Assembly: GCA_029240395.1 (NCBI GenBank)
Contig: JAREAJ010000014.1
Span: 1 to 15,483, forward strand
Reading direction: 5' to 3'
Source of the DNA: Nitrososphaeraceae archaeon
GTDB lineage: Archaea; Thermoproteota; Nitrososphaeria; Nitrososphaerales; Nitrososphaeraceae
Length of the DNA stretch: 15,483 bases
The notes beneath the pieces are model-generated. The model did no database searches and was not told the origin of the DNA. It saw only the letters and a list, made by a program, of their open reading frames with translations. The translations under genes and the position numbers were made by a program. This document shows, in pieces, positions 1 through 6,075 of this stretch. Every line of letters starts with the position of its first letter. Position 1 is the first letter of the stretch.

Positions 1-563
1 TATGGGATAGATCTGCTGTATAGCTTTCCTTCCAGAGCGAGTTTGTACATTTCAGCTACGTATGGGTTCTTTGCTGGTGTTTCTGCGCCTAGTTCAACGA
101 GACGTGCATATACTCTTACTACGTATGCAAGAGCCCCCATGAAGGCTACAACAACTCCCATGTTAAACATCCAGTGATTAGGGACTGCAAATATTTCTTC
201 TACAAACCAAAAGTGCCACATTTCGTTGACTCCAATGGTGAACATAGTTGCAAGATATCCAATGATGGTTATCTTCAATCCCGTATTCATGGAGTTATTT
301 GGTCCTCTCAAAATTGGCACTCTTCTATCATACATTGCAACAAATCCCCAACCTAATGGGAGTGCAACAAAGTGGCTATATAACCACCAGTGAGCTGGAG
401 TAAAAGCACTGTCTCTAATTGCTGTTTGGTGTAATGATCCATCTACAAAGTTGTCAACTTCTACTGAAGCTGCTATTGAACCCAACATAATGACCATTAT
501 GTATATTTTCTTTAGTCTCTGGATTTCCACTTCTTTTGGAATTAGTGCTGGTATCTGGGCCAT
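1..563 (-). CDS. amoC: Ammonia monooxygenase subunit C (3' end cut by window edge)
   Basis: Integral-membrane subunit of the copper ammonia monooxygenase, which oxidizes ammonia to hydroxylamine. The reading frame gives 187 residues starting MAQIPALIPKEVEIQRL and ending LYSRSIP. Only the first two bases (TA) of the stop codon are inside the window, so the protein itself is complete. By alignment from memory with particulate methane monooxygenase PmoC, both metal sites are present. Asp41, His45 and His58 match the CuC ligands (DGSLH then H after 12 residues). Asn113, His117 and His130 match the CuD ligands (NEMWH then NHW). Several hydrophobic helices are visible (about 20-33, 62-78, 96-112, 133-150). 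The ATG at 563 has AGGA about 7 bases upstream. The gene diverges from amoB. Soil AOA often carry extra amoC copies, so this may not be the only one in the genome. Confidence 0.97.
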   Translation of the reverse strand, partial: MAQIPALIPKEVEIQRLKKIYIMVIMLGSIAASVEVDNFVDGSLHQTAIRDSAFTPAHWWLYSHFVALPLGWGFVAMYDRRVPILRGPNNSMNTGLKITIIGYLATMFTIGVNEMWHFWFVEEIFAVPNHWMFNMGVVVAFMGALAYVVRVYARLVELGAETPAKNPYVAEMYKLALEGKLYSRSIP

Positions 564-596
564 TGTATTTCCTAAAGGAATTACAAGGTGCCGTGG

Positions 597-618
597 GATT
601 ATCTGTAGTGATTATCTG
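597..618. promoter_or_regulatory. Tandem GATTATCTG repeat between amoC and amoB
   Basis: The nonamer GATTATCTG occurs at 597-605 and again at 610-618, in the same orientation with a 13-bp period. It lies in the 133-bp region between the divergent amoC and amoB starts, just downstream of a possible amoC TATA element (CTTATGATATG on the minus strand, about 623-633) and about 35 bp before the amoB TATA. The repeat is seen directly. A role as a regulator binding site for the divergent pair is inference. Confidence 0.35.
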
Positions 619-654
619 AACAGCATATCATAAGAGGGCTCAGATCATTAGCAA

Positions 655-664
655 AATATATATC
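655..664 (+). promoter_or_regulatory. TATA element of amoB
   Basis: AATATATATC lies about 37 bases before the amoB ATG. Archaeal transcription starts about 25 bp after the box centre, which predicts a start near 685 and a leader of roughly 12 bases. Confidence 0.6.
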
Positions 665-696
665 TTTGTTAGTTTACCGATGTTTAGAAACTTAAT

Positions 697-1263
697 ATGG
701 TTAAGAGCAAGAAGTTGATAGTGACGACTCTTGCAGCAATAACGGTTCTTTCTGCAATAGCTGCCTACATGCCAATCATACCCGAAGCTGACGCTCACGG
801 AGTTCAGGCGCAACTCCAAAGCAGATTCATAAGAATTGAAGATGAAACTTGGACTGCTCAAACGCTCAACACGGGAGACGAACTGACTGTAACCGGCACA
901 TTACAGAGCTTGGTAAACAGGCCTCTTAGAGCATGGCTGTCCGTTTTCAGCGAATCGGTTAATGCGGGAAATAGATGGGAATTTATCTCAAGGGATCCTC
1001 CAGGCAACGTATTTGAAATTCCTCCTCAAGGAACTGTCCCGTACGAGCTGACTGTAAGGGCGCTTGAACCAGGGATATACCATGTGCATACCCAACTCAA
1101 TGTTGCCAATGTAGGCCCAGGATTAGGACCAGGTCAAACTGTTCAAGTGTCAGGTGAGGCTATACTGAAGCCTGTCCCATGGGGCAATGTATTATATCAA
1201 ATCGTCCTGATTGGGGCTGGCCTTGGAGTAACTTTTGCCACAAGACCTTGGCAAGTCATCTAA
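697..1263 (+). CDS. amoB: Ammonia monooxygenase subunit B
   Basis: Copper-binding, largely extracytoplasmic subunit of ammonia monooxygenase. The 188 residues match the short archaeal AmoB form: an N-terminal signal/anchor (about 5-30), one cupredoxin-like domain, and a single C-terminal membrane helix (about 165-182). The bacterial homologue PmoB has a second cupredoxin domain that is absent here. Candidate copper ligands are His34 (right after the ADA of a likely signal-peptidase site, corresponding to the mature N-terminal His of PmoB) and the HxH pair His129/His131 in GIYHVHTQL. The ATG at 697 has a TATA box at a suitable distance, and no in-frame start lies closer to it. The gene diverges from amoC and is followed by a poly-T stop. 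Identity is by recognition of the family; the ligand mapping is by homology. Confidence 0.97.
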   Translation: MVKSKKLIVTTLAAITVLSAIAAYMPIIPEADAHGVQAQLQSRFIRIEDETWTAQTLNTGDELTVTGTLQSLVNRPLRAWLSVFSESVNAGNRWEFISRDPPGNVFEIPPQGTVPYELTVRALEPGIYHVHTQLNVANVGPGLGPGQTVQVSGEAILKPVPWGNVLYQIVLIGAGLGVTFATRPWQVI

Positions 1264-1328
1264 GCAATAACAGAAAGAACAGCAACAAAACAGCTACTAA
1301 GTACTTGCGTTCGTAAGAAACTCAACCC

Positions 1329-1335
1329 TTTTTTT
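1329..1335 (+). terminator. Poly-T terminator after amoB
   Basis: A run of seven T lies about 65 bp past the amoB stop, followed by more T-rich sequence. Archaeal RNA polymerase stops at such tracts without needing a hairpin. Confidence 0.5.
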
Positions 1336-1478
1336 GTTTACTTATCTGGATTATATTCATCCTCTAAAGTCTTAATAGAACAATTACGGATCTCTGATAA
1401 ACCACTAAAATGTAATCTGAAATGTGAGATAGAAGTTCTTACATAAATTACACATTCAGAAACTATGTGACGGGAAAT

Positions 1479-1485
1479 AAAAAAA
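1479..1485 (-). terminator. Poly-T terminator for the 92-aa membrane protein
   Basis: A7 on the plus strand reads as T7 in the minus-strand transcript, about 42 bp past the stop of the gene at 1527-1805. Together with the T7 at 1329-1335 it gives the convergent amoB pair separate transcript ends. Confidence 0.45.
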
Positions 1486-1526
1486 CAAATAAAAGAAATA
1501 TTAAAGCTTGGTCTAAATCGAAGCTT

Positions 1527-1805
1527 TTACCAGTGATGCTTTTCGTCTGGAATTAGACCAATCTGTTCCCGTTCGAAGTATCTTTCAAGCTCCTGTGTCC
1601 ATTTCTCTTTTGCGGAACCGCCACCGAGCCCCTTTCTCCTTAACCAGTAGGCTATAACGCTCAGCAGGAACACCGCGAACAGCATTGTCCCGAAAATATA
1701 GACCATGACGTCATAGAAGAGTGGGTCGTACGCTGGACCAATTTGTGCTATCAGATTTTTGAACGGAGTTATTACCATTGCCATCGCTCCAAGAATAGCG
1801 TCCAT
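1527..1805 (-). CDS. Small membrane protein, candidate accessory AMO subunit (AmoX/AmoY/AmoZ type)
   Basis: 92 residues. A hydrophobic, possibly amphipathic N-terminal stretch (about 1-22) is followed by a clear membrane helix (about 33-54, YDVMVYIFGTMLFAVF...), a basic turn (WLRRKG), a Gly-rich hinge and a charged helical tail ending HHW. It has no start alternative close by: the ATG at 1805 sits about 25 bp after the end of a good TATA box. It lies convergent to amoB and within 1.3 kb of amoC. Established knowledge: AOA ammonia monooxygenase has extra small membrane subunits AmoX, AmoY and AmoZ, with genes often linked to amo genes in streamlined AOA. Assignment to one of these is inference from size, topology and location; I cannot tell which. 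It could also be an unrelated membrane protein. Confidence 0.85.
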   Translation of the reverse strand: MDAILGAMAMVITPFKNLIAQIGPAYDPLFYDVMVYIFGTMLFAVFLLSVIAYWLRRKGLGGGSAKEKWTQELERYFEREQIGLIPDEKHHW

Positions 1806-1830
1806 TATTACATTAGGTCAGATTAAATCT

Positions 1831-1843
1831 ATGATATATACAT
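1831..1843 (-). promoter_or_regulatory. TATA element of the 92-aa membrane protein
   Basis: Minus-strand TGTATATATCAT lies about 25-38 bp before the ATG at 1805. It predicts a transcript start near 1811 and a leader of only a few bases. Confidence 0.55.
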
Positions 1844-1966
1844 TTTGGTTGTGTTTGGATCAGTAATAATTCCATCTCAAAATAACAGTTTGTTGATGTT
1901 GCTTTAGTACAAGGTTGGGGAGCATTTCTCATAGCTCTCAGGATATGTCTTGCGAATGGGTACAAT

Positions 1967-1972
1967 AAAAAA
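1967..1972 (-). terminator. Poly-T tract after the 108-aa protein
   Basis: A6 on the plus strand, T6 in the minus-strand transcript, about 20 bp after the stop at 1990. It suggests the two small membrane-protein genes are transcribed separately, which agrees with each having its own TATA box. Confidence 0.35.
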
Positions 1973-1989
1973 GGAATGAGAATGTTTAT

Positions 1990-2316
1990 CTATGCTGTTG
2001 CTTTTTTTGCGGTTCTACTTCGGTAGAAGAACATTCCTGCTACTGCCCCAAATATAGCGACCAGGATACCGATAAATAATACAGTTTCACTAATATTGGT
2101 TCCTAACATGGGCGTACCTGAGCCATAAGCTCCCGATTGCTGGGCATTGCTAATTTTTTCTTTTGCTAGTTCTAATTGTTCTTCAATGCTTCCTGGAGTG
2201 GTGTCTCCAGCACCGCCATATTGCGCCGAAGCAAACTGAGCGATCGATGGTACCATAAGTAAAGAGCCCGCTAAAATGACTATTGCAGATGCAGCCATGA
2301 TACTTGGCTTTTCCAT
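1990..2316 (-). CDS. Small exported single-helix membrane protein, candidate accessory AMO subunit (AmoY/AmoZ type)
   Basis: 108 residues. The N-terminus is a signal peptide (about 6-31, ending FASAQ). Next come a short extracytoplasmic helix rich in Glu, Lys and Gln (SIEEQLELAKEKISNAQQ, about 43-60), a Gly/Ser linker, and one C-terminal membrane helix (about 77-97) with a basic stop-transfer end (YRSRTAKK). This is the layout of a small subunit that places a helix outside the membrane and anchors in it. With the 92-aa protein and amoC/amoB it makes a compact AMO neighbourhood. A role as AmoY or AmoZ is inference; the sequence has no catalytic motif to confirm it. The TATA-like element AAGTTAAATAT (2341-2351, minus) predicts a nearly leaderless transcript from the ATG at 2316. 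Confidence 0.85.
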   Translation of the reverse strand: MEKPSIMAASAIVILAGSLLMVPSIAQFASAQYGGAGDTTPGSIEEQLELAKEKISNAQQSGAYGSGTPMLGTNISETVLFIGILVAIFGAVAGMFFYRSRTAKKATA

Positions 2317-2398
2317 ACTACTAACTGTTTTCGAAAGCGAATATTTAACTTTTATGTCACGTATTTTTTGGATTATATCGCTTGAGCCAGAACAGAAC

Positions 2399-2411
2399 TT
2401 TAAGATATATA
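2399..2411 (+). promoter_or_regulatory. TATA element of the rps15 operon
   Basis: TTTAAGATATATA lies 27-39 bp before the rps15 ATG. The predicted transcript start is near 2431, leaving a leader of about seven bases. Confidence 0.55.
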
Positions 2412-2428
2412 TCTAGTCCCCCACTAGA
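2412..2428. promoter_or_regulatory. Inverted repeat in the rps15 promoter
   Basis: TCTAGT and ACTAGA are perfect inverted arms around CCCCC. The element lies between the TATA box and the predicted transcript start, so it would act as a DNA operator rather than an RNA leader structure. A binding factor is not known from the sequence. Confidence 0.35.
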
Positions 2429-2437
2429 GATCACGAG

Positions 2438-2887
2438 ATGGCAAGAATTCATGCTCATACTCGGGGCAAATCACATTCATCTCGGCCGGCATCACCGAGC
2501 GCTCCCTCATGGATAAAAATGACGCCCGCCGAGGTTTCTTCCTTGGTGGTTTCATTAACAAAGGAAGGCTTGTCGCCAAGCGAGGTAGGCCTTAACCTGC
2601 GAGACTTACATGCCATACCGTTGGTCAAACCTATCGTTGGCAAGACAATTACTCAGATCCTTTCAGAAAATAATATCAAAAAAGATATGCCCGAAGATCT
2701 AGAGCGTCTTTTACAAAAAGCAGTAGGGCTCCAACGACACCTAAGAAACCACAATACTGACCGTAGAAATGTCAGGTCATTGGAACTAATTGAAGCCAAG
2801 ATCCACAGACTCTCAAGATACTATAAACGAACTGGCAAGCTTGCTAGTAACTGGAAGTATTCTGCTGTGATTGCACAACTGGAATAA
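2438..2887 (+). CDS. rps15: Small ribosomal subunit protein S15 (uS15, archaeal type)
   Basis: 149 residues, the archaeal/eukaryotic S15 (S13e-like) form with an N-terminal extension before the conserved S15 core. It begins MARIHAHTRGKSHSSRP, as archaeal S15 proteins do. The core near 95-145 contains the rRNA-binding pattern LQRHLRNHNTDRRNVRSLELIEAK followed by IHRLSRYYKRTGKL, shown here in two pieces. It binds 16S rRNA in the small-subunit platform. It is the first gene of an operon with the RecJ/Cdc45-like gene (8-bp gap), pcc1 and serS, which is an informational cluster of the sort common in archaea. Confidence 0.97.
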   Translation: MARIHAHTRGKSHSSRPASPSAPSWIKMTPAEVSSLVVSLTKEGLSPSEVGLNLRDLHAIPLVKPIVGKTITQILSENNIKKDMPEDLERLLQKAVGLQRHLRNHNTDRRNVRSLELIEAKIHRLSRYYKRTGKLASNWKYSAVIAQLE

Positions 2888-2895
2888 GATAAAAC

Positions 2896-4359
2896 ATGGG
2901 AAGGCAGGCGCTTCACCAGCCTCTAAAACCTCTCTGTGAAAAAATCAACTCCTTAACCGATTCGGGGAATGATATTTCTATTATTACGCGCCTGGATACC
3001 GATGGTATAGCATCTGGCAGCATTCTTTTGATGGCTTTGTCACGGTTGGGATGTCGGTGCTGTCTAAGAACAATATCAACTCTTACTCCGGATATAGCTC
3101 AGGAATTAAAATCTGAGGCGCACGATTTCTGTATTTTCCTTGGTCTGGGCAGCGTGGATTTCGAAGCATTGCAGCGATATTTGAACGAGAACTGGTATAT
3201 TATCGATCACATAGAATTGGAAAAGAAGTTTGGGGAAAGGAACTACAATAACCAGATCATAAACTCGTGGGAATATGGACTTAACGGTGCGCAGGAGATC
3301 TGCACAGGTAGCATGTCTTATATTCTTGCGACCATGCTCGACAAGAGAAACACCGATCTCTCCGCTATTGCAGTAATTGCCGCCTTAGGAGACAGACAGG
3401 ATGTGGGGGAGAAGAAAACACTAACAGGCGTCAACTCTGAAATTCTGAAGACAGCTCAGTCCCTGAATATGATTAATGCAGAGCTTGATCTTTTGTTATA
3501 CAACAGTGAGACTATCCCTGTGCACGAATCAATTGCGCGTACTTCATTTCCGTACATTCATGGACTTACCTGGAATGTGAAAAATGCCTTTTCGCTGATC
3601 AAAAATACAGGACTCAAATTAACAGAAAATGGTAAATGGAGAGTTCTTCCTGATTTCAGCGCAGAGGAGAAAAACCTAATTAGAGATGCAATAGCGAAAT
3701 TCATCATTACATCTTCCAGCAGTAGCTCAATCGAAGTAGCTGATCATTTATTGGGATTTAGCTACAGGCTTACAAGGGAAGAAAATTTTGGTCACTTGAG
3801 GGATGCAAGGGACTTTGCCAATTTACTTGACGCATGTGGGAGAACCGGAAAAGCTGGATTGGGAGTTGCATTGTGTGCTGGCGATAGAAGTATGACGTTG
3901 ACTGAAGCAGAACAGATAGCCGAAAATTATTTTGCTAGTTTGAGCAAGTCTATATTTACTGTTTTCAGCGAAAAGTGGAGGTTTTATGATGATGGTGTCA
4001 GCGCTGTATTTGTAAATGGTGAAGGTCTTATAACGGAAGGACTTCTGGGCTCTGTTTCGTCTCTCCTGGCCAGTTCACCTTCGCTATACGGAAAACTACT
4101 ATTTGTGAGGGCCCTAAATCAAGAGAGTGGAGGGGATAGCTATAACTTTTCGGCAAGAAAATGTGTGGGTAGCAAATCGCAGCTTAACATGGGAATATTG
4201 GTAAAAGAATGCTCAAAATCGGTAGGAGGTAGCGGAGGAGGCATTGACGGTCGCGCAGGATGCACCATTCCTGCATCCAAACTGGAAACTTTCCTGTCAA
4301 ATGTAAGGGGTGAGATATCAAATAGTAAGGACTCAAAGCTTACCCCCGGAAGCGCCTGA
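2896..4359 (+). CDS. DHH-family RecJ/Cdc45-like protein with decayed catalytic motifs
   Basis: 487 residues with the DHH-DHHA1 layout of archaeal RecJ-like proteins, relatives of the eukaryotic replication factor Cdc45 that bind GINS. Motif I is partly kept (RLDTDGIAS, Asp34/Asp36, with Arg32 where His is usual). Motif II reads FLGLGS, with Gly83 replacing the metal-binding Asp. Motif III reads IIDHIE, with Ile106 replacing the second His of DHH. Motif IV survives as ALGDRQD (165-169). The DHHA1 glycine motif is GGSGGGIDGRAG (444-455), with Ile450 replacing His. Known for the family: some archaeal members have lost nuclease activity and serve in the replicative helicase (CMG) complex. I infer a structural Cdc45-like role. 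The start is 8 bp after rps15, and the end overlaps pcc1. Confidence 0.88.
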   Translation: MGRQALHQPLKPLCEKINSLTDSGNDISIITRLDTDGIASGSILLMALSRLGCRCCLRTISTLTPDIAQELKSEAHDFCIFLGLGSVDFEALQRYLNENWYIIDHIELEKKFGERNYNNQIINSWEYGLNGAQEICTGSMSYILATMLDKRNTDLSAIAVIAALGDRQDVGEKKTLTGVNSEILKTAQSLNMINAELDLLLYNSETIPVHESIARTSFPYIHGLTWNVKNAFSLIKNTGLKLTENGKWRVLPDFSAEEKNLIRDAIAKFIITSSSSSSIEVADHLLGFSYRLTREENFGHLRDARDFANLLDACGRTGKAGLGVALCAGDRSMTLTEAEQIAENYFASLSKSIFTVFSEKWRFYDDGVSAVFVNGEGLITEGLLGSVSSLLASSPSLYGKLLFVRALNQESGGDSYNFSARKCVGSKSQLNMGILVKECSKSVGGSGGGIDGRAGCTIPASKLETFLSNVRGEISNSKDSKLTPGSA

Positions 4360-4597
4360 AGTATCTATCCGTGTCGAGTTAAGACTTTTCAAAAAGTCGG
4401 AGCTTGATGCGGTTATGAAGGCATTAATACCTGACAATATCAACTTTCCAAAGGCATTATCCATGAAAATCTTCCCAAAAGGCAATATTTTGGTTCTCGA
4501 GGTTCTTAGTAAGGCGGGCATCAATACACTCTTGAATACAGTAGACGAAGTGCTTGAGCACATATCCGTCGCGAAAAAAGTGATAGATAATGCTTGA
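4310..4597 (+). CDS. pcc1: KEOPS complex subunit Pcc1
   Basis: Up to 95 residues of the Pcc1 fold: a short beta-alpha-beta-beta-alpha protein with the typical stretch PDNINFPKALSMKIFPKG and a C-terminal helix that forms the dimer. Pcc1 is the dimerization subunit of KEOPS, which makes the threonylcarbamoyl (t6A) modification at position 37 of ANN-decoding tRNAs. The start is uncertain. I use the GTG at 4310, which overlaps the preceding gene by 50 bp; no ATG lies before the conserved core. The 3' end overlaps serS by 8 bp, so translational coupling is likely. Small Pcc1 proteins of 75-95 residues are normal. Confidence 0.85.
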   Translation: MRYQIVRTQSLPPEAPEVSIRVELRLFKKSELDAVMKALIPDNINFPKALSMKIFPKGNILVLEVLSKAGINTLLNTVDEVLEHISVAKKVIDNA

Positions 4598-5882
4598 CGC
4601 CAAGTTATTGAAAGAAAACCCTAGTAAGATTGAAACCATGTTAAAGATGCGCGGAGTGAATTTTCCTCTGGGGGACTTAGTGAATTTGGACAAAAGGCGA
4701 CGAGAGCTGATAATACAGCTGCAAGAACTCAAGCACGAGAAGAACATTCTTGCTAATTCTATCGCTCGGAAAAAAAAGGAAGCAGATACAACCACTTCAG
4801 CAAATGATGAAATAAGCAAGATGAAGGACATAAGTAATAGAATAACAGAACTAGAGCTAGAACAAGACCAAGTTCTAAAAAAGTATCGTTACTTGATGAT
4901 GTCCATACCTAATCTCTTGCATGAATCTGTTCCTGTGGGAAGTACCGAAAAAGAAAATGTTGTTATTAAAGAACGCGGGAATAAAACAGCCAAATTAGCA
5001 ATTGCCCCTAAGGATCATATTGAAATTGCCACCTCTTTTGACTTAATTGACCTCGAAAGGGCCGCCAAAATATCCGGTGCACGATTCTATTTTTTAAAAA
5101 ATGACCTTGTGAAGATGAACTTGGCTCTTATACAATTTGGTTTGGATTACTTATCAAACAGTGGATATACTCTTGTTCAACCTCCTTACATGATAAGAAA
5201 AGACGCCATGGAAGGTGCTGTAATTCTAGGAGACTTTGAACAGGTAATTTACAAAGTAGAGGGCGAGGATCTCTATATGATAGGAACATCGGAACATGCA
5301 ATGGTTTCGATGCATATGGATGAGATTCTAGATAACCCAAGACTCCCGCTGCGGTATGCATGTGTAAGCCCTTGTTTTCGAAAAGAGGCTGGTGCACATG
5401 GCAGGGATATGAAAGGCATATTCAGAGTACATCAGTTTGAAAAAGTCGAACAAGTCGTTTTTTCTCGTCCAGAGGATTCTTGGAAAGAGCATGAAAGGAT
5501 GCTCGAATTAACAGAGCGAATATACGAAAACCTCGGACTTCCTTTTCGTACGGTTTTGCTCTGTTCAGGAGACCTAGGAAAGATTTCGGCCAAAACTTAC
5601 GATATAGAAGCATGGTTTCCGGGACAAAGCAACTACAGAGAAATAGTTTCTTGTTCTAATTGTATCGACTACCAAGCACGCAGACTCAGAATAAGATATA
5701 GAGATAATGTAAATGACGAGACAAAACTAGTTCATACCCTGAATAGTACTCTTATTGCTACTGAGAGAACAATGGTCTCCATAATCGAAAACTATCAAAC
5801 CGATAATGGGACAGTGCAGATCCCAGATGTTTTGCAAAAATATATGGGAGACACCAAGGCAATCAAAGTATACAGTAAATAG
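4590..5882 (+). CDS. serS: Serine--tRNA ligase
   Basis: 430 residues; charges tRNA-Ser (and tRNA-Sec where present) with serine. The N-terminal coiled-coil arm (about 28-110, heptad-rich QELKHEKNILAN and ITELELEQDQ) grips the long variable arm of tRNA-Ser. The class II catalytic domain follows, with the serine-binding TSE in MIGTSEHAM (about 231-239), motif 2 as FRKEAGAHGRD (about 263-273) and motif 3 as ATERTMVSIIENYQ (about 388-401). This is the common SerRS form, not the rare methanogen type. The motif 3 lead-in LNSTLIATER differs from the bacterial NGSGLAVGR; I believe it is usual in archaea. The ATG overlaps the pcc1 stop by 8 bp. The TAG stop is the first unit of a microsatellite. Confidence 0.97.
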   Translation: MLDAKLLKENPSKIETMLKMRGVNFPLGDLVNLDKRRRELIIQLQELKHEKNILANSIARKKKEADTTTSANDEISKMKDISNRITELELEQDQVLKKYRYLMMSIPNLLHESVPVGSTEKENVVIKERGNKTAKLAIAPKDHIEIATSFDLIDLERAAKISGARFYFLKNDLVKMNLALIQFGLDYLSNSGYTLVQPPYMIRKDAMEGAVILGDFEQVIYKVEGEDLYMIGTSEHAMVSMHMDEILDNPRLPLRYACVSPCFRKEAGAHGRDMKGIFRVHQFEKVEQVVFSRPEDSWKEHERMLELTERIYENLGLPFRTVLLCSGDLGKISAKTYDIEAWFPGQSNYREIVSCSNCIDYQARRLRIRYRDNVNDETKLVHTLNSTLIATERTMVSIIENYQTDNGTVQIPDVLQKYMGDTKAIKVYSK

Positions 5883-5906
5883 ATAGATAGATAGATAGAT
5901 AGATAG
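5879..5906. repeat. ATAG tetranucleotide microsatellite at the serS stop
   Basis: Seven perfect ATAG units run from 5879 to 5906. The first supplies the serS TAG stop. Since the period is 4, TAG recurs in all three forward frames. Confidence 0.95.
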
Positions 5907-6027
5907 CCTCTTGCAACAGGGGGTATCTGGTATTAGTGTCCCTATATGAGAGCATTTATGTTCGCGATCAGAAAGTCATTCTATATTTCCAACTGTTTTG
6001 GTTAGTTAGTTTTGAGATCTTCAGTTA

Positions 6028-6040
6028 CATAAATTAATAA
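6028..6040 (+). promoter_or_regulatory. TATA-like element upstream of hel308
   Basis: CATAAATTAATAA lies about 36-48 bp before the ATG at 6076, predicting a short leader of about 15 bases. The 193 bp between serS and hel308 otherwise hold the microsatellite and no gene. Confidence 0.45.
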
Positions 6041-6075
6041 GCTGAAAACGGGGTCATGTTTTTGGTCTCGTCAAT

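Noticed and set aside
174-633. Plus-strand open frames of 60 residues
   Set aside because: They are antisense shadows of amoC, whose own frame is continuous over the first 563 bases with conserved metal ligands.
4333-4831. Minus-strand frames across pcc1 and serS
   Set aside because: Both plus-strand genes are recognised members of conserved families; the minus frames are serine/phenylalanine-rich shadows.
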